From Candidatus Uhrbacteria bacterium RIFCSPHIGHO2_02_FULL_53_13 (GTDB lineage: Bacteria; Patescibacteriota; Patescibacteriia; UBA9934; UBA11717), in contig MGDX01000014.1 in the NCBI GenBank assembly GCA_001791035.1, positions 8,596 through 16,730 on the forward strand: DNA of 8,135 nt, written 5' to 3'. This document shows positions 1 through 5,995 of this stretch, one piece after another. Below the pieces are notes generated by a model. It saw only the letters and a list, made by a program, of their open reading frames with translations. It did not search any database and had not been told where the DNA came from. How positions within the stretch are numbered: position 1 is the stretch's first letter; every line of letters begins with the position of its first letter. A program made the position numbers and the translations under genes.

Positions 1-2
1 CC

Positions 3-1157
3 GCCGTGGAACTCATCAACGATCAGCTCTTTCGCATCGCGGGTCCCAATCTCGTGGTTGAAGGCGAGGTAGCCGAATACACGCTTTCGCAAAAAAAATG
101 GGTGCGCTTTACGCTCAAGGATTTGGACGGGAGCGCTCTGCTCAAATGCTTCCTTACGATTTATCAGCTGAATGTCGATATCAAGGACGGCGATCGTATT
201 ATTGTACACGCGACGCCGAAGGTGTACGCGCCCTATGGCACGCTGACACTCAACATCAATTCGATTGAAACCGTCGGCGAAGGCGGGCTCAAAGCGGCGC
301 TGGAGCGATTGCAAAAGCAATTGCGCGAGGAGGGGTTGTTTGACGAGACGCGCAAGCGTCCATTGCCAGAATTGCCAAACCGGATTGGGCTTATCACATC
401 GCGTGACGCGGCGGCGTGCAGTGATTTTATTCGCATTTTGAGCAATCGCTGGGGCGATGTGGATGTTGAGCTGGCGCATGTGCATGTGCAGGGCGAGCGC
501 GCGGTGCCCGAAATCTGTGGTGCGCTCACGCATTTCAACGCGTTGCCACAAAGCGATCGGCCGGACGTTCTTGTGCTCACGCGCGGCGGCGGGAGTCTTG
601 AAGATTTGATGGCATTCAATGCCGAAGCGGTGGTGCGTGCAGTGTTTGCAAGCCGCATTCCGATCGTGGTGGCGGTGGGACACGAACGCGACGAAACGCT
701 TGCCGAGTACGCGGCGGATGTGCGCGCCTCAACGCCAAGCAATGCCGCCGAGCGCTTGGTGCCCGAACGCGCGGCGATGTTGCAACAGGTGTGCATGCAC
801 GCCGACCGGTTGCGCGCGCGCGTGGACGATTACCTTGCACAGCGCGGTTTGCTTGTCGAGCGTTCCGTGTCGCGCATGCAATCCGTGATGGCGCGCGTTC
901 ACTTGGCGCTTTCAGAGACGATTCAAACGGTAGAGCATGCCGGCGAGGCCATGTTGGCGCGTATCGAAGCCCATCGTCGCCACATCCACACGCTCGTGAC
1001 GCTTATCCGCGAGCTTGATCCGGCGCGCGTTTTGCGACGCGGTTATGCGATGGTCAAAAAAAGCGGCCGTGTGGTGACGTCGGCTAAGGAGCTCGACAAA
1101 GGCGACCGTATTTCTGTACACTTGGCCGAAGGTCAAGTAGACGCCGCCGTACTATAA
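3..1157 (+). CDS. xseA: Exodeoxyribonuclease VII large subunit (5' end outside the window)
   Basis: Catalytic subunit of exonuclease VII, which with XseB degrades single-stranded DNA to short oligonucleotides in the cytoplasm. Numbered from the GTG at position 6, residues 10-90 form the OB-fold with VVEGEVAEY and WVRFTLKD. Residues 113-380 are the catalytic domain, with GLITSRDAAACSDFIRIL (128-145), RGGGSLEDLMAFN (193-205) and VGHERDETLAEYAADVRAST (224-243). The C-terminal DPARVLRRGYAMV block is also present. The frame stays open to the window edge, and the family usually has a few more N-terminal residues (SVSEFVELIN-like), so the GTG is probably an internal Val and the true start lies upstream. 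About 385 residues are visible against about 450 in E. coli, because the central helical arm is short. xseB follows after 9 nt, so the two are probably co-transcribed. Family assignment is secure. Confidence 0.96.
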   Translation, partial: AVELINDQLFRIAGPNLVVEGEVAEYTLSQKKWVRFTLKDLDGSALLKCFLTIYQLNVDIKDGDRIIVHATPKVYAPYGTLTLNINSIETVGEGGLKAALERLQKQLREEGLFDETRKRPLPELPNRIGLITSRDAAACSDFIRILSNRWGDVDVELAHVHVQGERAVPEICGALTHFNALPQSDRPDVLVLTRGGGSLEDLMAFNAEAVVRAVFASRIPIVVAVGHERDETLAEYAADVRASTPSNAAERLVPERAAMLQQVCMHADRLRARVDDYLAQRGLLVERSVSRMQSVMARVHLALSETIQTVEHAGEAMLARIEAHRRHIHTLVTLIRELDPARVLRRGYAMVKKSGRVVTSAKELDKGDRISVHLAEGQVDAAVL

Positions 1158-1166
1158 CGTCATTGT

Positions 1167-1370
1167 ATGTCTTCAAAAACGCTGACAACATTCAAAGCCG
1201 CGTACGCGGAGCTCGAAAAAATCGCCGAAGGGTTTGAATCGAACGCGTTTGATTTGGAGAAAGGTCTCAAAGATTTTGAGCGCGGCCTCGAGCTGGCGGA
1301 GTTTTGCAAAAAGCACCTGAACGACATGGAAGTGCGCGTCAAGGAAATTCAGGGGAAGTACCAGGTATGA
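1167..1370 (+). CDS. xseB: Exodeoxyribonuclease VII small subunit
   Basis: Small helical partner of XseA in exonuclease VII; several copies bind the long helical arm of each large subunit. The 67 residues match the usual 60-80 residue family length and have the family pattern: F-x-A-x-Y-A-E-L-E-K-I near the N-terminus (9-19), a Leu/Glu-rich first helix, FERGLELAEFCKKHL (37-51) in the second helix and MEVRVKEIQ at the end. It starts 9 nt after xseA. No Shine-Dalgarno is visible before the ATG, so translational coupling to xseA is likely. The TGA stop overlaps the next start as ATGA (1367-1370). That stop also shows TGA is not recoded in this organism. Confidence 0.94.
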   Translation: MSSKTLTTFKAAYAELEKIAEGFESNAFDLEKGLKDFERGLELAEFCKKHLNDMEVRVKEIQGKYQV

Positions 1371-1705
1371 TGTTCCTCTTCCGACTTGTCATCAACACGG
1401 CCGCACTTTTGGGCATCGCGTATCTGGTTCCCGGATTTCATGTGGACACCATCTGGACGGCGCTCTTGGCGGCGGTGGTGTTGGGGCTCATCAACGCGTT
1501 CTTACGTCCGCTCATCAAGATTTTGACGTTTCCCATCACGCTCCTGACGCTCGGACTGTTTACCATCGTGGTGAACGCGCTTTTGCTCTGGCTCGCGTCT
1601 TCGCTTGTTCCGGGCTTTTCTATAGAAACATTTTGGGTTGCGGCGCTGGGGGCGATCATTCTCTGGATCGTCTCGATGGCAACAAACTGGCTCGTGAAGA
1701 AGTAA
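1367..1705 (+). CDS. Phage_holin_4_2-type four-helix membrane protein
   Basis: A 112-residue hydrophobic protein with four predicted membrane segments at about residues 3-20, 27-46, 52-76 and 86-108. It carries the hallmarks of the mycobacterial four-TM holin superfamily IV (Pfam Phage_holin_4_2): AYLVPGF, a GLINAFLRPLIKILTFPITLLTLGLF core and a second LVPGFSIETFW. Despite the name, these are widespread chromosomal inner-membrane proteins of unknown function, and nothing phage-like is nearby. I chose the start at 1367 because it overlaps the xseB stop as ATGA, because AGGGG lies at 1351-1355, and because the first membrane helix begins at once. An in-frame ATG at 1304 lies inside xseB and would add a hydrophilic tail unlike the family. 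ATG 1370 is a possible one-codon-later alternative. Coupled to xseB. Confidence 0.88.
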   Translation: MMFLFRLVINTAALLGIAYLVPGFHVDTIWTALLAAVVLGLINAFLRPLIKILTFPITLLTLGLFTIVVNALLLWLASSLVPGFSIETFWVAALGAIILWIVSMATNWLVKK

Positions 1706-1734
1706 CAAGCTCACTACTCACAACTCACTAACCC

Positions 1735-2418
1735 ATGTCTCTCTCCATCATCTCGCTTGGCGGCTCGCTCATTGTGCCCAACGGTCACATTGACACCGCG
1801 TATCTCAAACAGTTTTCAGCATGCATTCGCCGTCGCCTCAAAAAGGGCGATCATTTTGTGATTGTGACAGGCGGCGGGGGCGTGACGCGCGAGTATCAGC
1901 GCGCCGCGCGCGCCTTGACCGCGCTCACGCGCGATGACTTGGATTGGCTCGGGATTCATGTCACGCGGCTGAACGCTCATCTTTTGCGGACGATCTTTCG
2001 TGATGTCGCGCGTCCGGCGTTGTGTAAAGACCCCACGCGTATTGCGCGTCCAAAAAAATATCCCATCGTCATCGGCGCTGGATGGAAGCCGGGATGGTCC
2101 ACGGACTATGTGGCGGTGCGCATCGCCAAGCGTTTGCAGGCGAGCATGGTCGTCAACCTCTCGAATATTGATTACGTGTACGATAAAGATCCGCGAAAAT
2201 TCAAAACTGCCAAACCTATTCAAGAAATTGATTGGCCATCGTTTCGTGAACTTGTCGGAAGCACATGGGATCCGGGGTTGCACGCACCGTTTGATCCGGT
2301 GGCGTCACGGTTGGCGCATCACGCCGGTATTCCGGTGGTGATTGTGAACGGAAAGCATTTGGACAACATTGAGAACGTGCTTGACGGCAAGCCGTTCAAA
2401 GGGACGCTGATTCGATAA
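1735..2418 (+). CDS. pyrH: UMP kinase, archaeal-type (amino acid kinase family)
   Basis: Predicted to phosphorylate UMP to UDP with ATP in pyrimidine nucleotide synthesis. The 227-residue length and motif set match the archaeal PyrH subfamily better than the roughly 240-residue bacterial one. The N-terminal ISLGGSLIVP (6-15) and VTGGGGVTREY (44-54) bind phosphates. DWLGIHVTRLNAHLL (70-84) is the characteristic archaeal D-x-x-G-I-x-x-T-R-L-N-A segment. IGAGWKPGWSTDYVAVRIAK (113-132), NLSNIDYVYDKDP (141-153) and the C-terminal GKPFKGTLI complete the kinase fold. The nucleoside specificity is family-based inference. It lies 29 bp after the membrane-protein gene with no clear promoter between and no good Shine-Dalgarno. 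A strong terminator follows 11 bp after the stop, so it ends the xse run. Confidence 0.86.
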   Translation: MSLSIISLGGSLIVPNGHIDTAYLKQFSACIRRRLKKGDHFVIVTGGGGVTREYQRAARALTALTRDDLDWLGIHVTRLNAHLLRTIFRDVARPALCKDPTRIARPKKYPIVIGAGWKPGWSTDYVAVRIAKRLQASMVVNLSNIDYVYDKDPRKFKTAKPIQEIDWPSFRELVGSTWDPGLHAPFDPVASRLAHHAGIPVVIVNGKHLDNIENVLDGKPFKGTLIR

Positions 2419-2428
2419 CGAGCTCATC

Positions 2429-2459
2429 AAAAAACCGGCAGACTGGCTGTCGGTTTTTT
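2429..2459. terminator. Bidirectional rho-independent terminator between convergent genes
   Basis: The left arm (2429-2441) is six A then CCGGCAG. A 5-nt loop follows, and the right arm (2447-2459) is CTGTCGG then six T. The stem is 13 bp with one G-U pair, including the A/T stretch. The U-run exists on both strands, so it can end pyrH (plus strand, 11 bp after its stop) and rplL (minus strand, 26 bp after its stop). Confidence 0.93.
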
Positions 2460-2484
2460 GAACCTGAATCTCTGAAGACGTTCT

Positions 2485-2919
2485 TTACTTGAGTGTGACG
2501 GCTCCGCCGGCATCCTCGATTTGCTTCTTCATCTCTTCCGCCTTCTCTTTGGCGACGCCTTCTTTAATGACTTTCGGTGCGCCGTCTACCAGATCTTTCG
2601 CTTCCTTGAGGCCAAGGCCCGTGATAGCGCGAACCGCTTTAATCACGTTGATCTTGCTCTCGCCTGCGGCGGAAAGCTCAACGTCAAAGGACGTTTTTTC
2701 CTCCACAACGGCGGCGGCAACGCCCGGCATCGCGCCGGCCATCATCATGGGTGTGGCGGCGCTGACGCCAAACTTGTCCTCCAAAATCTTGACGAGCTCG
2801 GAAAGGTCGAGCACAGACATCTGCTCGATTTCCTCAACGAGTTTTTTGAATTTCTCCGGAACTTCCACGGTTGTGGTGTTATCCATGGTCTCTTCGACCG
2901 CTTTCGTTTCAGTGGACAT
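2485..2919 (-). CDS. rplL: 50S ribosomal protein L7/L12
   Basis: Stalk protein of the large ribosomal subunit. Dimers bind the L10 C-terminal helix and recruit translation GTPases. Of 144 residues, about 19-62 form the N-terminal dimerisation domain ([20 protein letters not shown], then [14 protein letters not shown]). A Met/Ala/Gly-rich hinge follows (about 65-74), then the C-terminal domain with [28 protein letters not shown] and [14 protein letters not shown], ending in GGAVTLK. The first ATG (2919) gives an N-terminal extension. An in-frame ATG at 2886 gives 133 residues, closer to the usual length of 120-130, and has GAAGAG just upstream. I cannot decide between them. It starts 20 nt after rplJ in the standard rplJ-rplL order and ends at the shared terminator. 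Confidence 0.96.
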   Translation of the reverse strand: MSTETKAVEETMDNTTTVEVPEKFKKLVEEIEQMSVLDLSELVKILEDKFGVSAATPMMMAGAMPGVAAAVVEEKTSFDVELSAAGESKINVIKAVRAITGLGLKEAKDLVDGAPKVIKEGVAKEKAEEMKKQIEDAGGAVTLK

Positions 2920-2939
2920 AGAGTTGTACGATGAATGAG

Positions 2940-3464
2940 TTAAACTTTTTGTTCCTGGATTCGCTTGAGGGCCGTGACGAGGCCGCGCAAGTTGCCTGCC
3001 ATCACGTTGACGAACCCGGAGATTGGCGCGTTGAGTGAGCCGACCAACTTTGCGTAGAGCTCCTCCTTGCTTGGAAGCAGGGAGAGCGCGACCATTTGCG
3101 CCTGGCTGGCAAAGGCGCCTTCAAACATGCCGCCGACAATCTTTACGGTGTTGTGAGTTTTAGCGAATTGTGCCACCAGACGTGCTGGAGCGATTTCATC
3201 ATCGTGGCCTATGATGGTCATGATGCTGTTTGGAAGACTGTTGACATCAATATCTTTGAGGCCCGCATTTTTTGCGGCAATCGTGGTGAGCGACTTTTTG
3301 GAGAGCATCACGCTGACGTGTTCCTTTCGTGCCTGATGGCGCAGGGTGTCCATGTCGGTGACGCTCAAAGCGCTTTGTTCTGCGAAGACCACGGATGTGG
3401 CTTTGGAAAGCCGGTCGGTCAGGCGTGCTACAATATCTTCCTTTTGCGATCGTGTTTTTGCCAT
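2940..3464 (-). CDS. rplJ: 50S ribosomal protein L10
   Basis: Base of the ribosomal stalk; binds 23S rRNA and carries the L7/L12 dimers, and in many bacteria represses its own operon by binding the leader RNA. The 174 residues have the L10 layout: [40 protein letters not shown] and [20 protein letters not shown] in the RNA-binding domain. KIVGGMFEG follows at about 108-116. [20 protein letters not shown] then leads into the C-terminal L12-binding helix, [19 protein letters not shown] start it at ATG 3464 because MAKTR is the normal L10 beginning. An in-frame reading continues upstream to 3758 but covers the promoter, the leader and a repeat, so it is not coding. No clear Shine-Dalgarno is visible. 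rplK-rplA, often found upstream in other bacteria, are absent here. Confidence 0.96.
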   Translation of the reverse strand: MAKTRSQKEDIVARLTDRLSKATSVVFAEQSALSVTDMDTLRHQARKEHVSVMLSKKSLTTIAAKNAGLKDIDVNSLPNSIMTIIGHDDEIAPARLVAQFAKTHNTVKIVGGMFEGAFASQAQMVALSLLPSKEELYAKLVGSLNAPISGFVNVMAGNLRGLVTALKRIQEQKV

Positions 3465-3655
3465 ACTAATTTTCGTGATTGGGATCATTCGACCTTTTGG
3501 GCGTCCGCAGACAAACAAAACCTGTCTGCGGACACAGACAGTTGGACGGAGCAAGCCCCGAATTTGATAGGGCTTACTTATGTTACCTCGACGGGATTTA
3601 CGGCTGTGAAGCAGAGCTTTCGGCCACCCGTTGTCTGTGGTGAACGTAATGTTCG
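3465..3655 (-). promoter_or_regulatory. L10-type autoregulatory leader of rplJ-rplL
   Basis: Minus-strand leader running from just after the promoter to the rplJ ATG. Its core folds as in the ribosomal L10 leader. GTT-C-ACC (3645-3639) pairs with GGTAAC (3587-3582), with a flanking TTA/TAA helix (3649-3647 with 3580-3578). An asymmetric loop ACAGACA/CGA with G-A pairing potential makes a kink-turn. ACGGG (3631-3627) pairs with CCCGT (3595-3591), closing an arm that includes the 3626-3596 hairpin. The order ACC-AGACA-GGTG...CCCGTCGAGGT resembles the Firmicute L10 leader as I remember it. Downstream lie GTAAGCCC/GGGCTTGC (3577-3570 with 3558-3551) and two competing hairpins. Expected role: the L10-(L12)n complex binds and lowers expression. 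The mechanism here, transcriptional or translational, is not known. Confidence 0.8.
3503..3543 (-). promoter_or_regulatory. Two mutually exclusive hairpins in the rplJ leader
   Basis: On the minus strand, CTGTCTG (3541-3535) pairs with CAGACAG (3528-3522) over a 6-nt loop, extended by AA/TT with a bulged G, and is followed by the U-rich tail TTGTTTG. This looks like a short attenuator. The same CGCAGACA segment instead forms part of a perfect 11-bp hairpin, GTCCGCAGACA (3533-3523) with TGTCTGCGGAC (3513-3503) and a 9-nt loop. The second hairpin has no U-run behind it. Only one can form at a time, which suggests a switch coupled to the L10-binding fold upstream. The pairings are read directly; the switching is inferred. 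Confidence 0.6.
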
Positions 3656-3660
3656 AGGCA

Positions 3661-3689
3661 AGAATATCCTTATCATCCACATCCGTCAA
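3661..3689 (-). promoter_or_regulatory. Sigma-70-type promoter for rplJ-rplL
   Basis: On the minus strand, TTGACG (3689-3684) and TATTCT (3666-3661) are separated by exactly 17 bp. The predicted transcription start is near 3654, just before the L10-leader fold, which supports both calls. The -35 box begins 7 bp past the inner edge of the REPIN-like repeat. Confidence 0.7.
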
Positions 3690-3696
3690 GTGTCGT

Positions 3697-3769
3697 GGGG
3701 TCAGACCGTGAAATGTTGGTTTTTTTGCCAAACGCAATAAGTTCAACTGACATTTCACGGTCTGACCCC
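3697..3769. repeat. REPIN-like inverted repeat, 20-bp perfect arms
   Basis: GGGGTCAGACCGTGAAATGT (3697-3716) is matched perfectly by its reverse complement at 3750-3769, around a 33-bp spacer. GU and Watson-Crick pairs extend the stem about 5 bp inward. Each arm holds its own small palindrome, GGTC-A-GACC, after a G run. That layout, paired inverted copies of a short palindromic unit, is that of REPINs mobilised by RAYT (IS200-like Y1) transposases. GGGGTCAGACC-type ends are, from memory, common beside such enzymes. No transposase lies in the window. The outer arm overlaps the last codons of the 723-residue gene and provides its TGA. As RNA it would form a long hairpin without a U-run. Confidence 0.65.
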
Positions 3770-5926
3770 GTATGACTGAATCGTGTTGATGAGAGGGAAC
3801 AACAGGACTTGATTTGGCGTGACAATGTAGGCGTTTCTATCGACATAATTGATGTGCAGATCCACAGCCGGAGCAAATGACGGATCGGTGTACTGCCCAA
3901 TGAGTTCACCCGATTCCTTGTTCAGCACCAGCAAGCGATTTTGCGCGCTCTCGAGTACAAACAGTTCCGGGACATCCGCGCTCGTCCAAACGGCGGTCGC
4001 ACTTTGAAGCGGAGGATCAATGGCCGTTTGCGCAAATCCAATCTCTCTGCCTTTGTCAAAGTGGCGGACGCGCGAACCGTCCACAACCCACACCGTGCCG
4101 TCAATCGCCAAATCACGCGCCTTCTCAAACGTCACCGAGTCGCTCAACCATGGCGTGGCGCTCGCGTAGTCCGCGTCGTCTACAAGCTGATGACGATAGA
4201 TTTGCCCCTGCTCTCCAACGAGGATATACAACCGCTCGCCGTAGTGCTCAAGCGCGATGGCTTTGGAGAGCTCGGATTCCGCGGCGTTGATGTGCACGGA
4301 TTGTATAGAGCCCTCGGCGGCGCGGTAGCGTCCCATGCGATCATCGGCCGCCAAAAAAACCGTGTCGGTTTTGTAAGCGGTGGCGCGCCGCGGAAGGATG
4401 CCGGACGCGTTGGCGATGGACGATTCTGTCACGGAGCTCCCGTTGATGCGCCACGCACTTCCGTCCGATGCAAAGATGAGCGAACCGTTGGTTCCCACGG
4501 CGTTTTGCGTCGGCACCATGAGCCGCGTGAGCTGTGGCGACAGAACACGGCGTACGTCGCTCCATGTGGCGGCAAGAGCCGCGCGTTGTTCTTCCGTTTG
4601 TTGTTGCTGATTCTCTGATTCGATCGTCAGGCTTTGCAACGTTATCTCCGCTTCCTTCAATTGCGCGGTGGCGGTTGCACGATCGTTGTAAATCAAACTT
4701 GCTTGCGCGGCGTCAATGAGTCCGTCAATGCGCTCTATGGATGTCATGAACGTTTGCGTGCTTGCCGTTGAACGTTGGCGCAAACGGACGGCATAGATGG
4801 TGAGAGAGAGCGCCACGAGGAGCACGGCGCACACCACGAGAATTATCTGATAGGATTTAGACAGTCTAAAAAATTGATAGCGTCCGGTTTTCCATGTTCG
4901 GTTCCACGCGCTCATTGCCTGCGAAAAGCCGCGCTTTCGTTTTTCTCCGCGTTGAAAGAGCACACCGACGAACGAGACGAGTGATGCGGCGGCATTGGAC
5001 GCAACGCGGAATGCGTACGAGGCCAAAATGCGCGCGCCTTTCCATATGCGCGCGGCGGCGTTTTGCACAAACGCCAATCGTTCCTTTGTCGTGCCACTGC
5101 GCACCAAACTCACGAGATGCGAAAACGCTTCTTGCATGTGCGGCGTTTGGAGTCCGAGGCGCTTGGAGGCTTCCTCTTCGACATGCGAGAGAGCGCGCAT
5201 ACTTTCCTTGACGCCCAGCGACGTACCAAACCCCGTGAGAACACTTTTTTCCGGTTTGATTTGAAACAGGATAACGGCCGACTGTGCCCGAATCGGGAAG
5301 GAGGCGTCCATGGACTCCAACACGCTTGTCGGCGGAAGCGTGGTGAATAACGGATGTGCTTCCTCGAGCGACACGTATGTTTGAAACGGACCGGTCGCAA
5401 ACAGCATCACGTCGTCTTCACAGAGCGTTCCGTCGAGCACTGTTGAGAAGAATTTTTCCGCGTGCGGCGGGCCGGATTCCGAGGCAAGATTGTGCATGAG
5501 ATCAAAAAAACGAACATGTTGCTTGATGTTCTTTCGCAAAAATAGAGCCGTCAGCGCGCCGGTTCCGGCCAAGATGAACGTCTGGTGTTGCACAACGCCG
5601 ATCATGGCGTGCAGTTGAGTCGGCGATGCTGTTTTGGATGCAAAGATGTGAGATAGGTCGCTGTTGAGCGCTTGCAGTGTCTGTTCAAAGCGATGCTGTA
5701 AATGACTCTGCTCTTGGAGCCGCCGTGTGAGGCGATCGGTCGTTTCTTGAAACAGTGACGAAATCGCGCGCGTGGCTTTGCATCGGCGTTCAATGTCAGC
5801 GAGCATAAACACGTACCCGTTTTTGTGTTCAAGCGGTGCAGAGATTGCAACCAAACAATTCACGGGCGGACCGTGTTCAATGATTCGTGTCGCCGACTTA
5901 ATTTCCAGCCTCGGTAAGTGTTTCAT
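3755..5926 (-). CDS. Membrane protein: degenerate PP2C-like region, one TM helix, coiled coil, probable beta-propeller
   Basis: I do not recognise this 723-residue protein by name. Residues 1-230 resemble a PP2C-type phosphatase fold: a QTFILAGTGALTALFLRKN strand pair (115-133) and VLDGTLCEDDVMLFATGPFQ (163-182), which echoes the L-x-x-D-x-L-L-L-x-T-D-G-L segment. ASFPIRAQSAVILFQI (208-223) follows. The metal-binding Asp residues of active PP2C enzymes are not evident, so catalysis is doubtful. A helical, partly hydrophobic region (285-325) and basic KRKRG lead to one clear membrane helix (359-380). Then come a Gln/Glu/Ala-rich coiled coil (390-460) and a beta-rich region (470-712) with repeats such as LAIDGTVWVVDGS and ELFVLESAQNRLLVLNKES, suggesting a propeller. 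N-inside topology is inferred. The last residues (GVRP) and the TGA come from the REPIN-like repeat. Transcribed divergently from the regulator gene at 5996. Confidence 0.85.
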   Translation of the reverse strand: MKHLPRLEIKSATRIIEHGPPVNCLVAISAPLEHKNGYVFMLADIERRCKATRAISSLFQETTDRLTRRLQEQSHLQHRFEQTLQALNSDLSHIFASKTASPTQLHAMIGVVQHQTFILAGTGALTALFLRKNIKQHVRFFDLMHNLASESGPPHAEKFFSTVLDGTLCEDDVMLFATGPFQTYVSLEEAHPLFTTLPPTSVLESMDASFPIRAQSAVILFQIKPEKSVLTGFGTSLGVKESMRALSHVEEEASKRLGLQTPHMQEAFSHLVSLVRSGTTKERLAFVQNAAARIWKGARILASYAFRVASNAAASLVSFVGVLFQRGEKRKRGFSQAMSAWNRTWKTGRYQFFRLSKSYQIILVVCAVLLVALSLTIYAVRLRQRSTASTQTFMTSIERIDGLIDAAQASLIYNDRATATAQLKEAEITLQSLTIESENQQQQTEEQRAALAATWSDVRRVLSPQLTRLMVPTQNAVGTNGSLIFASDGSAWRINGSSVTESSIANASGILPRRATAYKTDTVFLAADDRMGRYRAAEGSIQSVHINAAESELSKAIALEHYGERLYILVGEQGQIYRHQLVDDADYASATPWLSDSVTFEKARDLAIDGTVWVVDGSRVRHFDKGREIGFAQTAIDPPLQSATAVWTSADVPELFVLESAQNRLLVLNKESGELIGQYTDPSFAPAVDLHINYVDRNAYIVTPNQVLLFPLINTIQSYGVRP

Positions 5927-5942
5927 TGCGTAATGTCTGAGG

Positions 5943-5988
5943 ATTCAGTACTATACTACCACAAAGGAGGAGTCATAATTTACCTCCT
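5943..5988. promoter_or_regulatory. Divergent promoter region with Shine-Dalgarno/anti-Shine-Dalgarno pair
   Basis: The 69 bp between the two divergent genes hold a plus-strand -10 TATACT (5952-5957) and, nearly on top of it, a minus-strand -10 TATAGT (5955-5950). Clear -35 boxes are not seen for either. AAAGGAGG (5963-5970) faces CCTCCT (5983-5988); in RNA the two would pair over 6 bp and hide the Shine-Dalgarno. Overlapping -10 boxes imply that the two directions compete, and the winged-helix regulator next door is a natural candidate to act here. That last point is inference. Confidence 0.45.
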
Positions 5989-5995
5989 AAACTCT

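Noticed and set aside
1367..1705. Prophage remnant suggested by the holin-type protein
   Set aside because: The family is mostly chromosomal despite its name, and the gene is embedded in an xse operon with no phage genes.
1735..2418. Acetylglutamate or aspartate kinase instead of UMP kinase
   Set aside because: These share the amino acid kinase fold but are longer and lack the D-x-x-G-I-x-x-T-R-L-N-A segment seen here.
2489..2938. Plus-strand open frames opposite rplL
   Set aside because: Ser/Thr-rich or His/Phe-rich shadows of an unmistakable L7/L12 gene.
3503..3533. The 11-bp hairpin before rplJ as a rho-independent terminator
   Set aside because: The stem is strong, but neither strand has a U-run directly after it. 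The minus strand continues GCCCAAAAGG.
3465..3758. In-frame N-terminal extension of L10 to a 272-residue protein
   Set aside because: It spans the promoter, the L10-leader fold and the REPIN-like arm. MAKTRSQKE at 3464 is the normal L10 start, and the extra residues resemble no L10 domain.
3941..4618. Long plus-strand open frame inside the 723-residue gene
   Set aside because: Arg-rich, low-complexity translation without motifs; the minus strand has a coherent domain layout.
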